Assembly: GCF_009363655.1 (NCBI RefSeq)
Contig: NZ_CP045393.1
Span: 3,224,001 to 3,288,000, forward strand
Origin: Roseovarius sp. THAF27
Lineage (GTDB): Bacteria; Pseudomonadota; Alphaproteobacteria; Rhodobacterales; Rhodobacteraceae
Length of the DNA: 64,000 bases
Direction: 5' to 3'
Shown here: positions 55,829 to 64,000 of the stretch, piece by piece
Layout of the letters: each line of letters opens with the position of its first letter
Position numbering within the stretch: position 1 is the stretch's first letter
Position numbers and translations under genes: made by a program
Notes under the pieces: model-generated
The model's input: the letters and a program-made list of their open reading frames with translations, nothing else
Database searches by the model: none
What the model was told of the DNA's origin: nothing

Positions 55829-57211
55829 CTACGTGATCCGTATCCAGTTCATCATGCCTGACATCTGGTGCGCAGCCATGTGGCAATGGAACATCCAGTC
55901 GCCCGGGTTCTCGGCGAAAAAGGCGATCTCGCGCGTCTCGTCGGGATGGATCACCAGCGTGTCTCGCCACGGCCCCAGCTTGCCATCAGGGAACACTTCA
56001 CGGAAATGCTGTCCATGCAGGTGCATCGAGTGGGAAAACGCTGTTCGGTTCTCCATCGTCACGCGCACAGTTTCACCCAATACGGCCTCGATCAGCGGCG
56101 CCCCGTCCATCCCCGCCTGCCCGTTGAAGGCCCAGAACTGCCCCGCCTCGTAGAGCGCCCGCGCCTCGCGCTTGCTGCCCTGCCACCGGACGCGCTCCGA
56201 CAGGCCCCGCATCGCGCCGCCTTCCATGACCAGCGGCACCTGTCGCGCATCCTTCAGCGCCAGCACCGGCAGGTCGTTGGGCGGCAGGGCGTGCGGCGCG
56301 GCCCGCATCGCCTGTTCCTGGCCCGCGACCGACACGGACACCGTCGCATAGGTGCCGTCCCGCTCCACCGATCCGATGATCGCCTCCTCGCCGGTCCCGG
56401 CGCTGACGTTTACGATCAGATCGACGCGCTGCGCCGGTCCGATCTCGACCTGCTCGATCCGCTCCGGCGCCTCAAGTGGCATCGCGTCCAGCGCCACCAC
56501 CCACGCATCCATCCCCCGGAACACCAGCCGGAAGATACGCGCCGTCGCCGCGTTCACCAGCCGCACCCGCAGCCGCGTACCCCGCGGATAGCTTCGCCGC
56601 AGCTCGCCCGCGCCATTGACCGTGATGTAATTGCCCAGCCGCCCGGCATGGGACATGTCGTGCCGGTTGCCGAACTCGGGATGCAGCTGCGCGTCCTCGG
56701 TCAACCGCCAGTCGTCCAGCACCAGGATCTCCTCGGCATCCACCTCGGGCGGCTCGGCCTCGTCCACCACCAGCACCCCCGCCAGCCCGCGCGAGATCTG
56801 CTCCAGCGAATTGGCATGCGGGTGATACCAGAACGTGCCCGCATCGCGCAGCACAAAGCGATAGTCGAAACTCTCGCCGGGGCGCACCGCCGCCTGCGTC
56901 ATGCCCGGCACGCCGTCCATGGCGTTGGGCAGGCGCAGGCCGTGCCAATGCACCGTCGTCGGCTGGTCCAGCCCGTTGACCAGCCGCGCCTCGAACATCT
57001 CGCCCTGCCGCCAGCGCAGCATCGAACCCGGCACCCGCCCGTCATAGGCCCAGACCCGCGTCTTCGGGTATTCCCCGGGCGCCAGCTGCACCTCGGCGGG
57101 CGCGGCGGTCAGGCGGTGCCCCGGCGCACCGGCCCATGCCAACCCCGGTACCACCTGCGCCCCGGCCAGCCCGCCGGCCAGCGCCATCACGTCCCGCCGC
57201 GTCGGATCCAT
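55829..57211 (-). CDS. Tat-exported multicopper oxidase
   Basis: The 460-residue product is a three-domain cupredoxin oxidase related to CueO, laccases and the FtsP/SufI group. The Tat signal is DPTRRDVMALAGG. Copper motifs are complete: HWHG, WYHPHA, HSMHLHGQHF and HCHMAAHQMSGM, giving the trinuclear cluster and a type 1 copper with methionine as axial ligand, so it should be an active oxidase. Likely roles are copper tolerance or oxidation of metals or phenols in the periplasm. The ATG at 57209-57211 starts directly at the Tat motif. Confidence 0.94.
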   Translation of the reverse strand: MDPTRRDVMALAGGLAGAQVVPGLAWAGAPGHRLTAAPAEVQLAPGEYPKTRVWAYDGRVPGSMLRWRQGEMFEARLVNGLDQPTTVHWHGLRLPNAMDGVPGMTQAAVRPGESFDYRFVLRDAGTFWYHPHANSLEQISRGLAGVLVVDEAEPPEVDAEEILVLDDWRLTEDAQLHPEFGNRHDMSHAGRLGNYITVNGAGELRRSYPRGTRLRVRLVNAATARIFRLVFRGMDAWVVALDAMPLEAPERIEQVEIGPAQRVDLIVNVSAGTGEEAIIGSVERDGTYATVSVSVAGQEQAMRAAPHALPPNDLPVLALKDARQVPLVMEGGAMRGLSERVRWQGSKREARALYEAGQFWAFNGQAGMDGAPLIEAVLGETVRVTMENRTAFSHSMHLHGQHFREVFPDGKLGPWRDTLVIHPDETREIAFFAENPGDWMFHCHMAAHQMSGMMNWIRIT

Positions 57212-57268
57212 CTTGCCCTCGCATCTTGCCACGCCCGCAAGAGTGGCCCATCCCGGCACATGGTCAAG

Positions 57269-57631
57269 TCACTCTGACGCGATCCACTCCCGCGCCGCAT
57301 CCAGGTCGTCCAGGTCATACGTCCGCAGCTTGGTCGACACCAGCGCGCCCGCCGCCTTGGCCACCGGCCCGATCCAGCCGATATCCGACACCACCGCCAC
57401 ATGGCTGATATGGCGCAGGTTTTTGAAATCGAACTTGATCCCCGGCCAGATCACCGATGGCGCGAACCCGTCGAGGCTCTCGATCACCTCGATCAGCTTC
57501 ACCGTGCCCTGGGTGTCGATAAAGCCCTGCATCCGGTCCACGATCCTGTCGTAATCCTCCCGCGTGACCTTTCCCGCCACGGTCAGCTCGACAGTTTTCG
57601 TTTCCGCGTCTTCTTCATACTCAACGGTCAT
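57269..57631 (-). CDS. SpoIIAA-like (STAS-fold) protein
   Basis: The 120-residue product resembles the SpoIIAA-like family (PF11964): MTVEYEEDAETKTVELTVAG, the segment KLIEVIESLDGFAPSVIW, and ISHVAVVSDIGWIGPVAKAA. It is cytoplasmic. Family members are small STAS-like proteins of unclear function, unlike the true anti-anti-sigma factor. AGGAGGA precedes the ATG at 57629-57631. It lies 57 bp upstream of the multicopper oxidase on the same strand. Confidence 0.87.
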   Translation of the reverse strand: MTVEYEEDAETKTVELTVAGKVTREDYDRIVDRMQGFIDTQGTVKLIEVIESLDGFAPSVIWPGIKFDFKNLRHISHVAVVSDIGWIGPVAKAAGALVSTKLRTYDLDDLDAAREWIASE

Positions 57632-57689
57632 GATGCGATCCTCCTGCGCCAAGCATACCGTATTCCGGCACGCCTCGCATTGCGCAGGA

Positions 57690-57983
57690 TCAACGCAACC
57701 GACGCCGTCCGGGCGTTTTCGAATGAAATCCCGGCGGACGCCTGGCCACCCAGCGGATGAACTTCTCCAGCCGCGGATGCGCCCGCAGCGCCTCGACCGT
57801 GGCATAGCTTCGCGCCAGCTCGGCCTCGGTCAGCGTGGCGTGGATCTCGTTGTGACAGATCTGATGCAACAGCACGACCGGCCCGCCCTTGCCGCCTTTC
57901 AGCTTGGGCACAAGGTGATGCAGGCTCTGCCTGGCCTCGGGCGGAATGGGCCGCCCGCACAGCGGACACACCGGGTCGTCCAT
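57690..57983 (-). CDS. Small HNH endonuclease-like protein
   Basis: The 97-residue product starts MDDPVCPLCGRPIPPEARQS and contains an HNH-type core: CPLC as one zinc pair, HHLVPKLKGG as the HH of the nuclease motif, and HQICHNEIHATLT as the second half. AAGGGA precedes the ATG. It is of the minimal chromosomal HNH type, which could nick DNA or have lost activity; no restriction or mobile genes are adjacent. The C-terminal tail is basic (KTPGRRRLR). Confidence 0.85.
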   Translation of the reverse strand: MDDPVCPLCGRPIPPEARQSLHHLVPKLKGGKGGPVVLLHQICHNEIHATLTEAELARSYATVEALRAHPRLEKFIRWVARRPPGFHSKTPGRRRLR

Positions 57984-58056
57984 GGCTTTCCCTTGATCTT
58001 TCGTCCACGACAGGCAAGAGGATGGACGCACCACGAAGAATGGCAAGGGGGCTGCC

Positions 58057-58473
58057 ATGGATTGGGACAACCCGCCCGAGATCGTCGCGCAAGGCATGGG
58101 CCAAGCGCACCAGGGCCCGGATATCGCGCAGACATGGGCGCTCAGCCCGGCAGCCTGGTCGCAACACGCGATCCACGTGGCAGCGTTCGCGCTGGCGGGG
58201 CTTGCCACGCGGCGCCCGCGCCCGGCCCCGGCCCAGCGATCCGCCACTCATATTCGGTCGCAGGACGTGCTGCGCCCGGCCACGCGCCGAATGGCCGCCG
58301 AAATCGCCGTCGAATACCGGGGCCACGCCACCAGCGACGCCAGGACCCGCGACACTCCGCAAGCGCTCCTTGCCACCCGGAACGCGCTCAAGGCGCATGA
58401 GATCGAAATTCGCGTCCCGCAGCAGGTCATGCGTCCCAGCAGCCCGGGCGCGGCGGCATCGCCCGCCCCATGA
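58057..58473 (+). CDS. Hypothetical protein, 138 residues
   Basis: The product MDWDNPPEIVAQGMGQAHQG onward has no recognisable domain; the middle may contain a short hydrophobic stretch (AIHVAAFALAGLA) followed by an Arg/Pro/Ala-rich region. In favour of a real gene: AAGGGGG five bases before the ATG, codons with GC at third positions, an otherwise empty interval, and a four-base ATGA overlap with the next gene. Against: low complexity and no known homologue. It would be cotranscribed with the flavoprotein. Confidence 0.55.
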   Translation: MDWDNPPEIVAQGMGQAHQGPDIAQTWALSPAAWSQHAIHVAAFALAGLATRRPRPAPAQRSATHIRSQDVLRPATRRMAAEIAVEYRGHATSDARTRDTPQALLATRNALKAHEIEIRVPQQVMRPSSPGAAASPAP

Positions 58474-59642
58474 CGGGCGCGCTGGTCATCGGTGCAGGGC
58501 CGGCGGGCCTCATGGCCGCCGACGCGCTGGCCTCGGCGGGCGTGCCCGTCACCGTGGCCGAGGCCAAGCCGTCCCCGGCCCGCAAGTTCCTCATGGCGGG
58601 CAAGTCCGGCCTCAACCTCACCAAGTCCGAAGACCTCGAAACCTGCCTCGCCGCCTATGCCGAGACCGCGCCGCACCTGCGCCCGATGCTTGCCGCCTTC
58701 GGGCCGGACGATGTCATCCGCTGGGCCGAGGGGCTGGGGCAGCCCACCTTCACCGGCTCCACCGGACGCGTCTTTCCCACCGCCATGAAAGCCTCGCCGC
58801 TCCTGCGCGCCTGGCTCTCCCGCCTCGAAGGGCTGGGGGTGACGCTGCACCGCCGCTGGCGCTGGACCGGCTGGGACGGCGATGCCGCGGGGTTCGACAC
58901 GCCGGGTGGCTCGCGCCAGCTGACTCCCGCAGTCACCGTGCTGGCCTGTGGCGGCGCCAGCTGGGCGCGTCTCGGCTCCGACGGCAGCTGGGCGGCCCAT
59001 CTGCCCGGCCAGACCGCCCCGTTCCAGCCCGCCAACATGGGCTTCACCGTCGATTGGTCCGACCACATGCAGCGCCATTTCGGCCGGCCGCTGAAGAATA
59101 TCGCGCTTCATGCCGGTGCGCATATCTCACGCGGCGAGATCGTCCTGTCCGCGAGGGGCATCGAAGGCGGGGGGATCTACGCCCTCTCCCGCCCCCTGCG
59201 CGAAGGCGCGGCGCTCACGCTCGACCTTCGCCCGGACCTGTCGCTCGATGCGATCCGAAAGCGCCTGGGGCGTCCGCGCGGCAAGGCCAGCCTGTCGAAC
59301 CACCTGCGCAAGACCCTGCGCCTCGCACCCGTGGAACAAGCCCTGCTGAACGAATGCGCCCGGCCCCTGCCCAACGACCTCGCCCCGGTCATCAAGGCGC
59401 TGCCGATCCCCCTCGCCGGGCCGCGCCCCATGGACGAGGCGATCTCGACCGCCGGCGGCCTGCGCTTCGATGCCCTCACCGGCGACCTGATGCTGAAATC
59501 CCGCCCCGGAACCTTCGCCGCCGGTGAAATGCTGGACTGGGAGGCGCCAACCGGCGGTTACCTGTTGACCGCCTGCCTGGCCTCCGGCCTCTGGGCCGGT
59601 CGTGCCGCCGCCCGCTTCGCGACGGTGGCCGCCGGCCCCTAG
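58470..59642 (+). CDS. FAD-dependent oxidoreductase (TIGR03862/BaiN-HI0933 type)
   Basis: The 390-residue product is a Rossmann flavoprotein. The dinucleotide motif is GAGPAGLMAADALASAG (8-24), followed by the family segment KFLMAGKSGLNLTKSE and a C-terminal FAD contact in ISTAGGLRFDAL ... LDWEAPTGGYLLTACLASG. This fits the TIGR03862 group of HI0933-like proteins, whose reaction is not established. It is cytoplasmic. Its start overlaps the 138-residue hypothetical gene. Confidence 0.9.
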   Translation: MTGALVIGAGPAGLMAADALASAGVPVTVAEAKPSPARKFLMAGKSGLNLTKSEDLETCLAAYAETAPHLRPMLAAFGPDDVIRWAEGLGQPTFTGSTGRVFPTAMKASPLLRAWLSRLEGLGVTLHRRWRWTGWDGDAAGFDTPGGSRQLTPAVTVLACGGASWARLGSDGSWAAHLPGQTAPFQPANMGFTVDWSDHMQRHFGRPLKNIALHAGAHISRGEIVLSARGIEGGGIYALSRPLREGAALTLDLRPDLSLDAIRKRLGRPRGKASLSNHLRKTLRLAPVEQALLNECARPLPNDLAPVIKALPIPLAGPRPMDEAISTAGGLRFDALTGDLMLKSRPGTFAAGEMLDWEAPTGGYLLTACLASGLWAGRAAARFATVAAGP

Positions 59643-59664
59643 GCCAGCCGCGCCTGCACATTGC

Positions 59665-60588
59665 TCAGCCCTCGCGCACCCCGGCGACCGAGAACACGTT
59701 CGACGGCTCCAGCACCAGGTCCAGACCCAGCTTCAGACCGACGGCCAGCACCAGCAGGGCCAGCAGGATGCGCAACTGTTCCGCTTTCAGGACCTGCCCG
59801 ATCATGCTGCCGAATTGCGCGCCGACCACGCCGCCGACAATCAGCAGCGCGGCCAGGACCGTATCCACCGTATGCGTCGTATAGGCGTGCATCATCGTCG
59901 TGTAGGCGGACACGAAGATGATCTGGAACAGCGACGTGCCGATCACCACCTTCGTCGGCATCCCAAGGATATAGATCATCGCCGGCACCACCACGAAACC
60001 ACCCCCGACCCCCATGATCGCCGACAGCACGCCGACGAAGAACCCCACGATCAGCGGCGGAAAGACCGAGATGTACAGCCCCGACGTTCGGAACCTCACG
60101 CGCAGCGGCATCGAATGCACCCAGTCGCGCCGCGTGCGGCGGGCGCGTGGCTTCGGTCCCTGCATCTTGGCACGACGAATGGCTTTCAGGCTTTCGACGA
60201 ACATCAGCGTCCCGATCAGCCCGAGAAAGACCACGTAGAACAGGTTGACCAGCAGATCGACCTGCCCCAGCTGCCGCAGCAGGCTGAAAACATAGACCCC
60301 CACGGTCGACCCCGCGAGGCCCCCGGCCATCAAGGCGCTGCCCATGCGGAAATCGACGGTGCGGCGTCGCAGATGCGCGAAGATCCCCGAGAACGACGAG
60401 GCGACGATCTGGTTGGCCGATGTCGCGACGGCGACGGCAGGCGGAATCCCGATGAAGAACAGGAGCGGCGTGATCAGAAACCCGCCGCCGACGCCGAAAA
60501 TGCCCGACAGCAACCCGACGACAAGGCCGACCGACAGCAGCAGCGGGCCGTTGACCGAGACCTCGGCGATGGGCAGATAAAGTTGCAT
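59665..60588 (-). CDS. TauE/SafE-family membrane transporter
   Basis: The 307-residue product is a sulfite/organosulfonate exporter-family protein (formerly DUF81) with about eight to nine TM helices and two family repeats. Each repeat carries a GxGGGF motif: GIFGVGGGFLITPLL (about 29-43) and AIMGVGGGFVVVPAM. A cytosolic loop with many basic residues (RRAKMQGPKPRARRTRR) lies between the halves. The ATG at 60586-60588 is chosen as the family-like start. The transported ion is unknown. Confidence 0.92.
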   Translation of the reverse strand: MQLYLPIAEVSVNGPLLLSVGLVVGLLSGIFGVGGGFLITPLLFFIGIPPAVAVATSANQIVASSFSGIFAHLRRRTVDFRMGSALMAGGLAGSTVGVYVFSLLRQLGQVDLLVNLFYVVFLGLIGTLMFVESLKAIRRAKMQGPKPRARRTRRDWVHSMPLRVRFRTSGLYISVFPPLIVGFFVGVLSAIMGVGGGFVVVPAMIYILGMPTKVVIGTSLFQIIFVSAYTTMMHAYTTHTVDTVLAALLIVGGVVGAQFGSMIGQVLKAEQLRILLALLVLAVGLKLGLDLVLEPSNVFSVAGVREG

Positions 60589-60696
60589 GGCGCGGGTTTC
60601 CCTGACCGGGCATGTCCCGCACTTACGCCCATCCCCCCCGGGCTGCAAGGCGGCGGTTCAGGGTCTCGCACCCGCCACGCCCTGGCCCTGGCCCCC

Positions 60697-60717
60697 GTAG
60701 GGTGGGTGAAACCCACC
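60697..60717. repeat. REP-like palindrome between GST and TauE genes
   Basis: GTAGGGTGGGTGAAACCCAC plus C, the GTAGGGTGGG family. It lies about 20 bases past the stop codon of the glutathione transferase gene. Confidence 0.85.
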
Positions 60718-60737
60718 GCTCCCGAACGGCGGCTGTC

Positions 60738-61325
60738 TCACCCCATCTCCGCGACCTTGCGGAACGCCTCGCGTGCTTCCAGCCGCGCCCGGTACTCCGC
60801 CAGCACCTTGCCAGGCTCGGGGAACTTCGCGATCTCCGCCCAGCGCAGGCAGTGCACCAGCAGCATATCGGGCACCGTCATCTTCTCGCCCATCAGGAAC
60901 GGGCCTTCCAGCGCCTCCGACAGCCGGGCGATATTGGCCTCGTATTCCCATTTCAGCGTCTCCTTGACCTCGGGCACCCGCTTGTCCTCGGGCAGCACGA
61001 AGGTATGCCGCGCGGCCATCCACAGGGCACAATCCACGTCATCTAGGATCTGGTGCGCCAGCGCATCCTGCCGCGCGCGCTCCAGCGTGCCTGCCTTGTG
61101 GGTCAGCGCGCCGTGCCGGTCGGCCAGGAAGCTCATGATCGCCACCGACTCGGTCACCACGGCCCCGTCCACCCGCAACGCCGGTATCTTGCCCGACGGG
61201 TTCGCCGCCACCGCCTCGGCGCTGCGCGGCCCTGCGGGGGTGTGGTCGTAATCCACGCCCAGCTCCTCCAGCAGCCACAACACCCGGAACGCCCGGCTGG
61301 CCTTCGATCCGATCACTTCGTACAT
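60738..61325 (-). CDS. Glutathione S-transferase family protein
   Basis: The 195-residue product has the thioredoxin-like N-terminal domain (1-75), with SKASRAFRVLWLLEELGVDY and the glutathione-binding cis-Pro block GKIPALRVDG followed by TESVAI. An all-helical C-terminal domain with FLMGEKMTVPDMLLVH follows. Substrates are unknown; the type resembles bacterial beta/theta-like enzymes. It is divergent from a GFA protein gene. Confidence 0.93.
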   Translation of the reverse strand: MYEVIGSKASRAFRVLWLLEELGVDYDHTPAGPRSAEAVAANPSGKIPALRVDGAVVTESVAIMSFLADRHGALTHKAGTLERARQDALAHQILDDVDCALWMAARHTFVLPEDKRVPEVKETLKWEYEANIARLSEALEGPFLMGEKMTVPDMLLVHCLRWAEIAKFPEPGKVLAEYRARLEAREAFRKVAEMG

Positions 61326-61459
61326 CGCACAACTCCCAGATATGTCGCCTCACGCTTGCCCGCCCGGGGCGACAGCGCAACGATTTTCCACTTCCATACT
61401 GACATTTGCTGTCATACCCGTCGCCTATCCTGCTGATCGAACTGGAGCGGAGATCCATC

Positions 61460-61888
61460 ATGCACAAATCCGGAACCTGCCTGTGCGGCGCCGTGACCGT
61501 CGACATCGCCAACGCCCCCGACAGCACCGGGGCCTGCCATTGCGGGATGTGTCGCAAATGGTCCGGCGGCGTCTACCTGGGACTGCACGTCAGGGCCGGC
61601 GATGCCACGATCACCGGCGCGGACAACATCACCGCCTACACCTCGTCCGACTGGGCCGAGCGCTGCTTCTGCGCCACCTGCGGCACCAACCTTTTCTACC
61701 GGGTCACCGCGCCGGGTCCGATGCAGGGCGACATGCATGTAGGCCTTGGCCTGCTGGACGATCCCTCCGGCATCACCCTGACCGAGGAAATCTTCGTCGA
61801 CCGCAAGCCCGACGCCTACGCGCTGGCAGGCGACCACAAGCGCATGACCGAGGCCGAGACCCTTGCCATGTTCGCCGACATCTCCTGA
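61460..61888 (+). CDS. GFA/CENP-V domain protein
   Basis: The 142-residue product is a zinc-binding GFA-family protein with metal cysteines in GTCLCGAVTVD, CHCGMCRKWSG and CFCATCGTNLF. This is the standard arrangement, closer to the family norm than the copy at 30133. A role in glutathione-dependent carbonyl handling is often assumed but seldom shown; proximity to a glutathione transferase gene on the other strand is suggestive only. The ATG at 61460 gives the family start. Confidence 0.92.
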   Translation: MHKSGTCLCGAVTVDIANAPDSTGACHCGMCRKWSGGVYLGLHVRAGDATITGADNITAYTSSDWAERCFCATCGTNLFYRVTAPGPMQGDMHVGLGLLDDPSGITLTEEIFVDRKPDAYALAGDHKRMTEAETLAMFADIS

Positions 61889-61894
61889 GCCGCC

Positions 61895-62920
61895 CTACCG
61901 CTGCGCCAGGGTGGCCAGCCGGATCAGCGCGCGTTCCACCAGCGCCATGTCCGGCGCGGTCTGGCCCGCCGAGCGCAGGCGCAGGTCGGTGTCGGTCAGC
62001 ACGCCCAGCGCCTCTTCCAGCTTGGCCGCGCCCCACTGCGCCGCCTGCCGCTGCATCCGGTCCCGCCGGGGGCCAAAGACCGGCGGGCGCACGCGGGCGA
62101 TGCCCTGCCCCGGCCCGCCCGGATCGCTGGCCGCCGCGTAAAGCGTGCGGAAATGCCGGTTCGCGGCCATGCACAGGCCCACGGGCTGCACCCCCTGCGC
62201 CCGCAGCCGCTTCATCACCGGGCCGATCTCGCCCGGCTTGGCCTCGGCCACCAGGTGCAGCACGTCGTCCAGGTCCGCCTCCACCGACACCGGCGCACAG
62301 GCGGCGATATCCTCGGCGCTCAGGGGCGTGTCGTCGCCCCGCTTGTACAGCGCCAGCTTGTCCATCGTCTGGCGGAAATCGCCCGGATCGAGCGCGCGCG
62401 CCAGCGCGTTCAGGTCCGTCATCGCGTCGCGCGGCACATCGCGCAGCCCCGCCTTGGACAGGACCGCCTCGATCTCGGCCCGGCCCGGCGGCTCGTCATA
62501 GATCGCCGCGGCATAGGCATTCCTGTGCCCCTCGAAGAGCTTGCGCAGCTTCGACGTCGCCTTCAGGCTGCCGGCGGTCACCACCACCTGCGCATCGCCC
62601 GGCTGCCAATCCTCCAGCGCCGCCGTCACCACCGGCGCCACGGTCTCGTTCGCATCCTCGACAAACGCCACGCGCGGCCCCGGAAAGAAGCCCTGCGCCT
62701 TGACCGCGTCCAGCAGCATCGCGGGGTCCTTGCGCAACTCCGACGCGGGGATCCGCGTCAGCCGCATCTCCTCCTCGCCCTGCGGGCCGATCAGCGCGGC
62801 AATCACCTCCTGCCGCTTCAGCGCCACGCGCATCGCGTCGGTGCCATAGATCAACAGGCCGGTCTTGTCGGGATCGGGCCGCGCGAAATAGGCCGGCGCA
62901 TCGCGGGGCGACAGCTTCAT
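61895..62920 (-). CDS. holA: DNA polymerase III subunit delta
   Basis: HolA is the delta subunit of the clamp loader, which opens the beta clamp. The 341-residue product begins [20 protein letters not shown], has the family's GLLIYGTDAMRV segment, a degenerate AAA-like core without Walker motifs, and a helical collar domain. It overlaps lptE by four bases in the conserved alphaproteobacterial leuS-lptE-holA operon. Confidence 0.95.
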   Translation of the reverse strand: MKLSPRDAPAYFARPDPDKTGLLIYGTDAMRVALKRQEVIAALIGPQGEEEMRLTRIPASELRKDPAMLLDAVKAQGFFPGPRVAFVEDANETVAPVVTAALEDWQPGDAQVVVTAGSLKATSKLRKLFEGHRNAYAAAIYDEPPGRAEIEAVLSKAGLRDVPRDAMTDLNALARALDPGDFRQTMDKLALYKRGDDTPLSAEDIAACAPVSVEADLDDVLHLVAEAKPGEIGPVMKRLRAQGVQPVGLCMAANRHFRTLYAAASDPGGPGQGIARVRPPVFGPRRDRMQRQAAQWGAAKLEEALGVLTDTDLRLRSAGQTAPDMALVERALIRLATLAQR

Positions 62921-63408
62921 GCCGGCAGCTTGCCGGCCTCGGCGGTCAGCCGGTTCAGGATCTGGTCCCCCAGGATCACCATCAGCCGCGCCTCGGCGTC
63001 GCGCTGCGCCGCCTGCGTCGCCACGGTGGTGCCCGAGGCCGAGTAGGAGGTAAAGCTGTCCGCCTGTCCGCTCAGCACGACCGCGTTGCTGCGCAGATCG
63101 CGCAGCGCGTATGTCACCTTGCCCAGAAGGTTGTAGCGCGTGTTCACGTTGGCGCGCGAGATCGCGACCGCCTCTTCCGTCAGAATGATCGAATAGCCCA
63201 GCCCGTAGACCTGCCGCTCGCCGCGGCCCAGCCGCTCTTCGATATGGCGGGTCAGCAGGTAACCCGGCCGGCTGTTCGGCGCCTCTACCAGCACCGCGCC
63301 CTGCAAATTGTGGGCCGCGCCGCCCGGCGCATAGGCCGGCGCGAATCCACAGGCGGCCAGCCCCGCGGGCAGGCCCAGCAATACGAAACGACGGTTAAAC
63401 GACGACAT
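62917..63408 (-). CDS. lptE: LPS-assembly lipoprotein LptE
   Basis: LptE plugs the LptD barrel that inserts lipopolysaccharide in the outer membrane. The 163-residue product has a lipoprotein signal peptide with lipobox LAAC (Cys20) and the family region [20 protein letters not shown]. It overlaps leuS by 14 bases and holA by four bases; gene order and length match LptE of related bacteria. Confidence 0.93.
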   Translation of the reverse strand: MSSFNRRFVLLGLPAGLAACGFAPAYAPGGAAHNLQGAVLVEAPNSRPGYLLTRHIEERLGRGERQVYGLGYSIILTEEAVAISRANVNTRYNLLGKVTYALRDLRSNAVVLSGQADSFTSYSASGTTVATQAAQRDAEARLMVILGDQILNRLTAEAGKLPA

Positions 63409-64000
63409 TCACGATCCGCCCGGGGACGACGATGACCTTCTTGGGCTGGGCCCCATCCAGCGACCTTGCCACAGCTTCGTGCGCCAGCGCGCGTTTTTCA
63501 ACCTCTGCCTTGTCCATGTCCTTGGGCACGCTGATTTCGGCCCGGCGCTTGCCGTTGACCTGGATCGGCAGGGTCACGCTGTCGTCGGTCAGCATCGCCT
63601 CGTCGGCCACCGGCCAGGGCGCCTGCGCCACAAGGCCCTCACCGCCCAGCATCGACCAAAGCTCTTCGGACAGATGCGGCGTCATGGGCGACATCAACTG
63701 AGCCAGAACCTGCGCCGCTGCCTTTTTCGCTTCCGCTCCGGCGCCCGATTTGGCCAACCCATTGGTGAACCCGTAAAGCTTGGCAATCGCCGCGTTGAAT
63801 CCAAAACTTTCCACGCCGCCCGTCACGTCCCTGATCGCCCGGTGCATGTCCTTCGCGAGCGCCTCATCCTCGGCGGCATTGGCCGGTGTCTCGTCCCCGG
63901 CAATCTCCGACACGATGCGGTGCACCCGCGCAAGGTGCTTGTGGGTCGCCTCGGCGCCCGCGGCGGTCCATTCCACGTCCCGCTCCGGCGGGCTGTCCGA
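63395..64000 (-). CDS. leuS: Leucyl-tRNA synthetase, C-terminal part
   Basis: About 200 C-terminal codons of leuS lie in the window; the 5' end is beyond the right edge. The visible part is the anticodon-binding helical bundle ([31 protein letters not shown]) and the C-terminal LeuRS domain ([20 protein letters not shown] ... [15 protein letters not shown]). The catalytic HIGH and KMSKS motifs are outside. It is the upstream gene of the lptE-holA operon. Confidence 0.96.
   Translation of the reverse strand, partial: SDSPPERDVEWTAAGAEATHKHLARVHRIVSEIAGDETPANAAEDEALAKDMHRAIRDVTGGVESFGFNAAIAKLYGFTNGLAKSGAGAEAKKAAAQVLAQLMSPMTPHLSEELWSMLGGEGLVAQAPWPVADEAMLTDDSVTLPIQVNGKRRAEISVPKDMDKAEVEKRALAHEAVARSLDGAQPKKVIVVPGRIVNVVV

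Noticed and set aside
57690..57983. A restriction-modification or homing-endonuclease system around the HNH protein
   Set aside because: No methyltransferase, specificity subunit or intron-like split gene is adjacent; the flanking genes are intact and unrelated.

Overview
The window is GC-rich DNA from a Rhodobacterales (roseobacter-group) alphaproteobacterium. This is inferred from the leuS-lptE-holA order, a Hint_2-type protein, a putative rhamnosyl transferase of the roseobacter type, a Tat-exported multicopper oxidase, DUF2125-like secreted proteins and promoters of the form TTGnnn-17-TAnACG. No rRNA, tRNA, CRISPR array, transposase or integrase was found.

Layout. 1-5.2 kb: the 5' part of an oligopeptide-binding protein gene, rarA with a DegP-like protease gene, and a small pair ending in a host-attachment-type protein. 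5.3-44.4 kb (minus strand): the str-S10-spc-alpha ribosomal supercluster in conserved order but cut into separate pieces. From upstream to downstream these are rpsL-rpsG-fusA-tuf-rpsJ-rplC-rplD-rplW, rplB-rpsS-rplV-rpsC-rplP, rpmC-rpsQ-rplN-rplX-rplE-rpsN-rpsH-rplF-rplR-rpsE-rpmD, and rplO-secY-adk-rpsM-rpsK-rpoA-rplQ. The breaks hold about 1.9 kb (cspA plus an AT-rich orphan gene), about 4.2 kb (a hypothetical gene, a GFA protein, an RTX-like protein, a 2OG-Fe oxygenase, an endolysin-like protein) and about 14 kb. Every piece starts with its own near-consensus promoter with a 17-bp spacer and ends at an intrinsic terminator, usually beside a short REP-like palindrome.

The 14-kb break (10.7-24.6 kb) carries a single-domain response regulator, a ribbon-helix-helix-like protein, a Hint-domain protein and a divergent IclR-type regulator facing a seven-gene operon: binding protein, two permeases, two ATPases, a cytoplasmic gamma-glutamyltransferase and an M20 hydrolase. 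I read this as import and breakdown of gamma-glutamyl peptides or glutathione. It is followed by a secreted orphan, an orphan EctC-like cupin and a VWA protein.

44.6-64 kb is housekeeping and accessory DNA: a DUF7684-like protein, rhamnosyl transferase, EamA exporter, pmbA/tldE-cysQ, three tandem paralogous exported proteins of 507-513 residues, an SDR with a crotonase-fold protein, a multicopper oxidase, a SpoIIAA-like protein, an HNH protein, a flavoprotein, a TauE-type exporter, a GST, a second GFA protein, and holA-lptE-leuS.

The least explained material is repeat and RNA structure: a dispersed GTAGGGTGGG palindrome family that sits at stop codons and cluster breakpoints, a 22-bp tandem amplification of it, two related arrays of abutting perfect hairpins between convergent genes, and a 43-bp tandem repeat.
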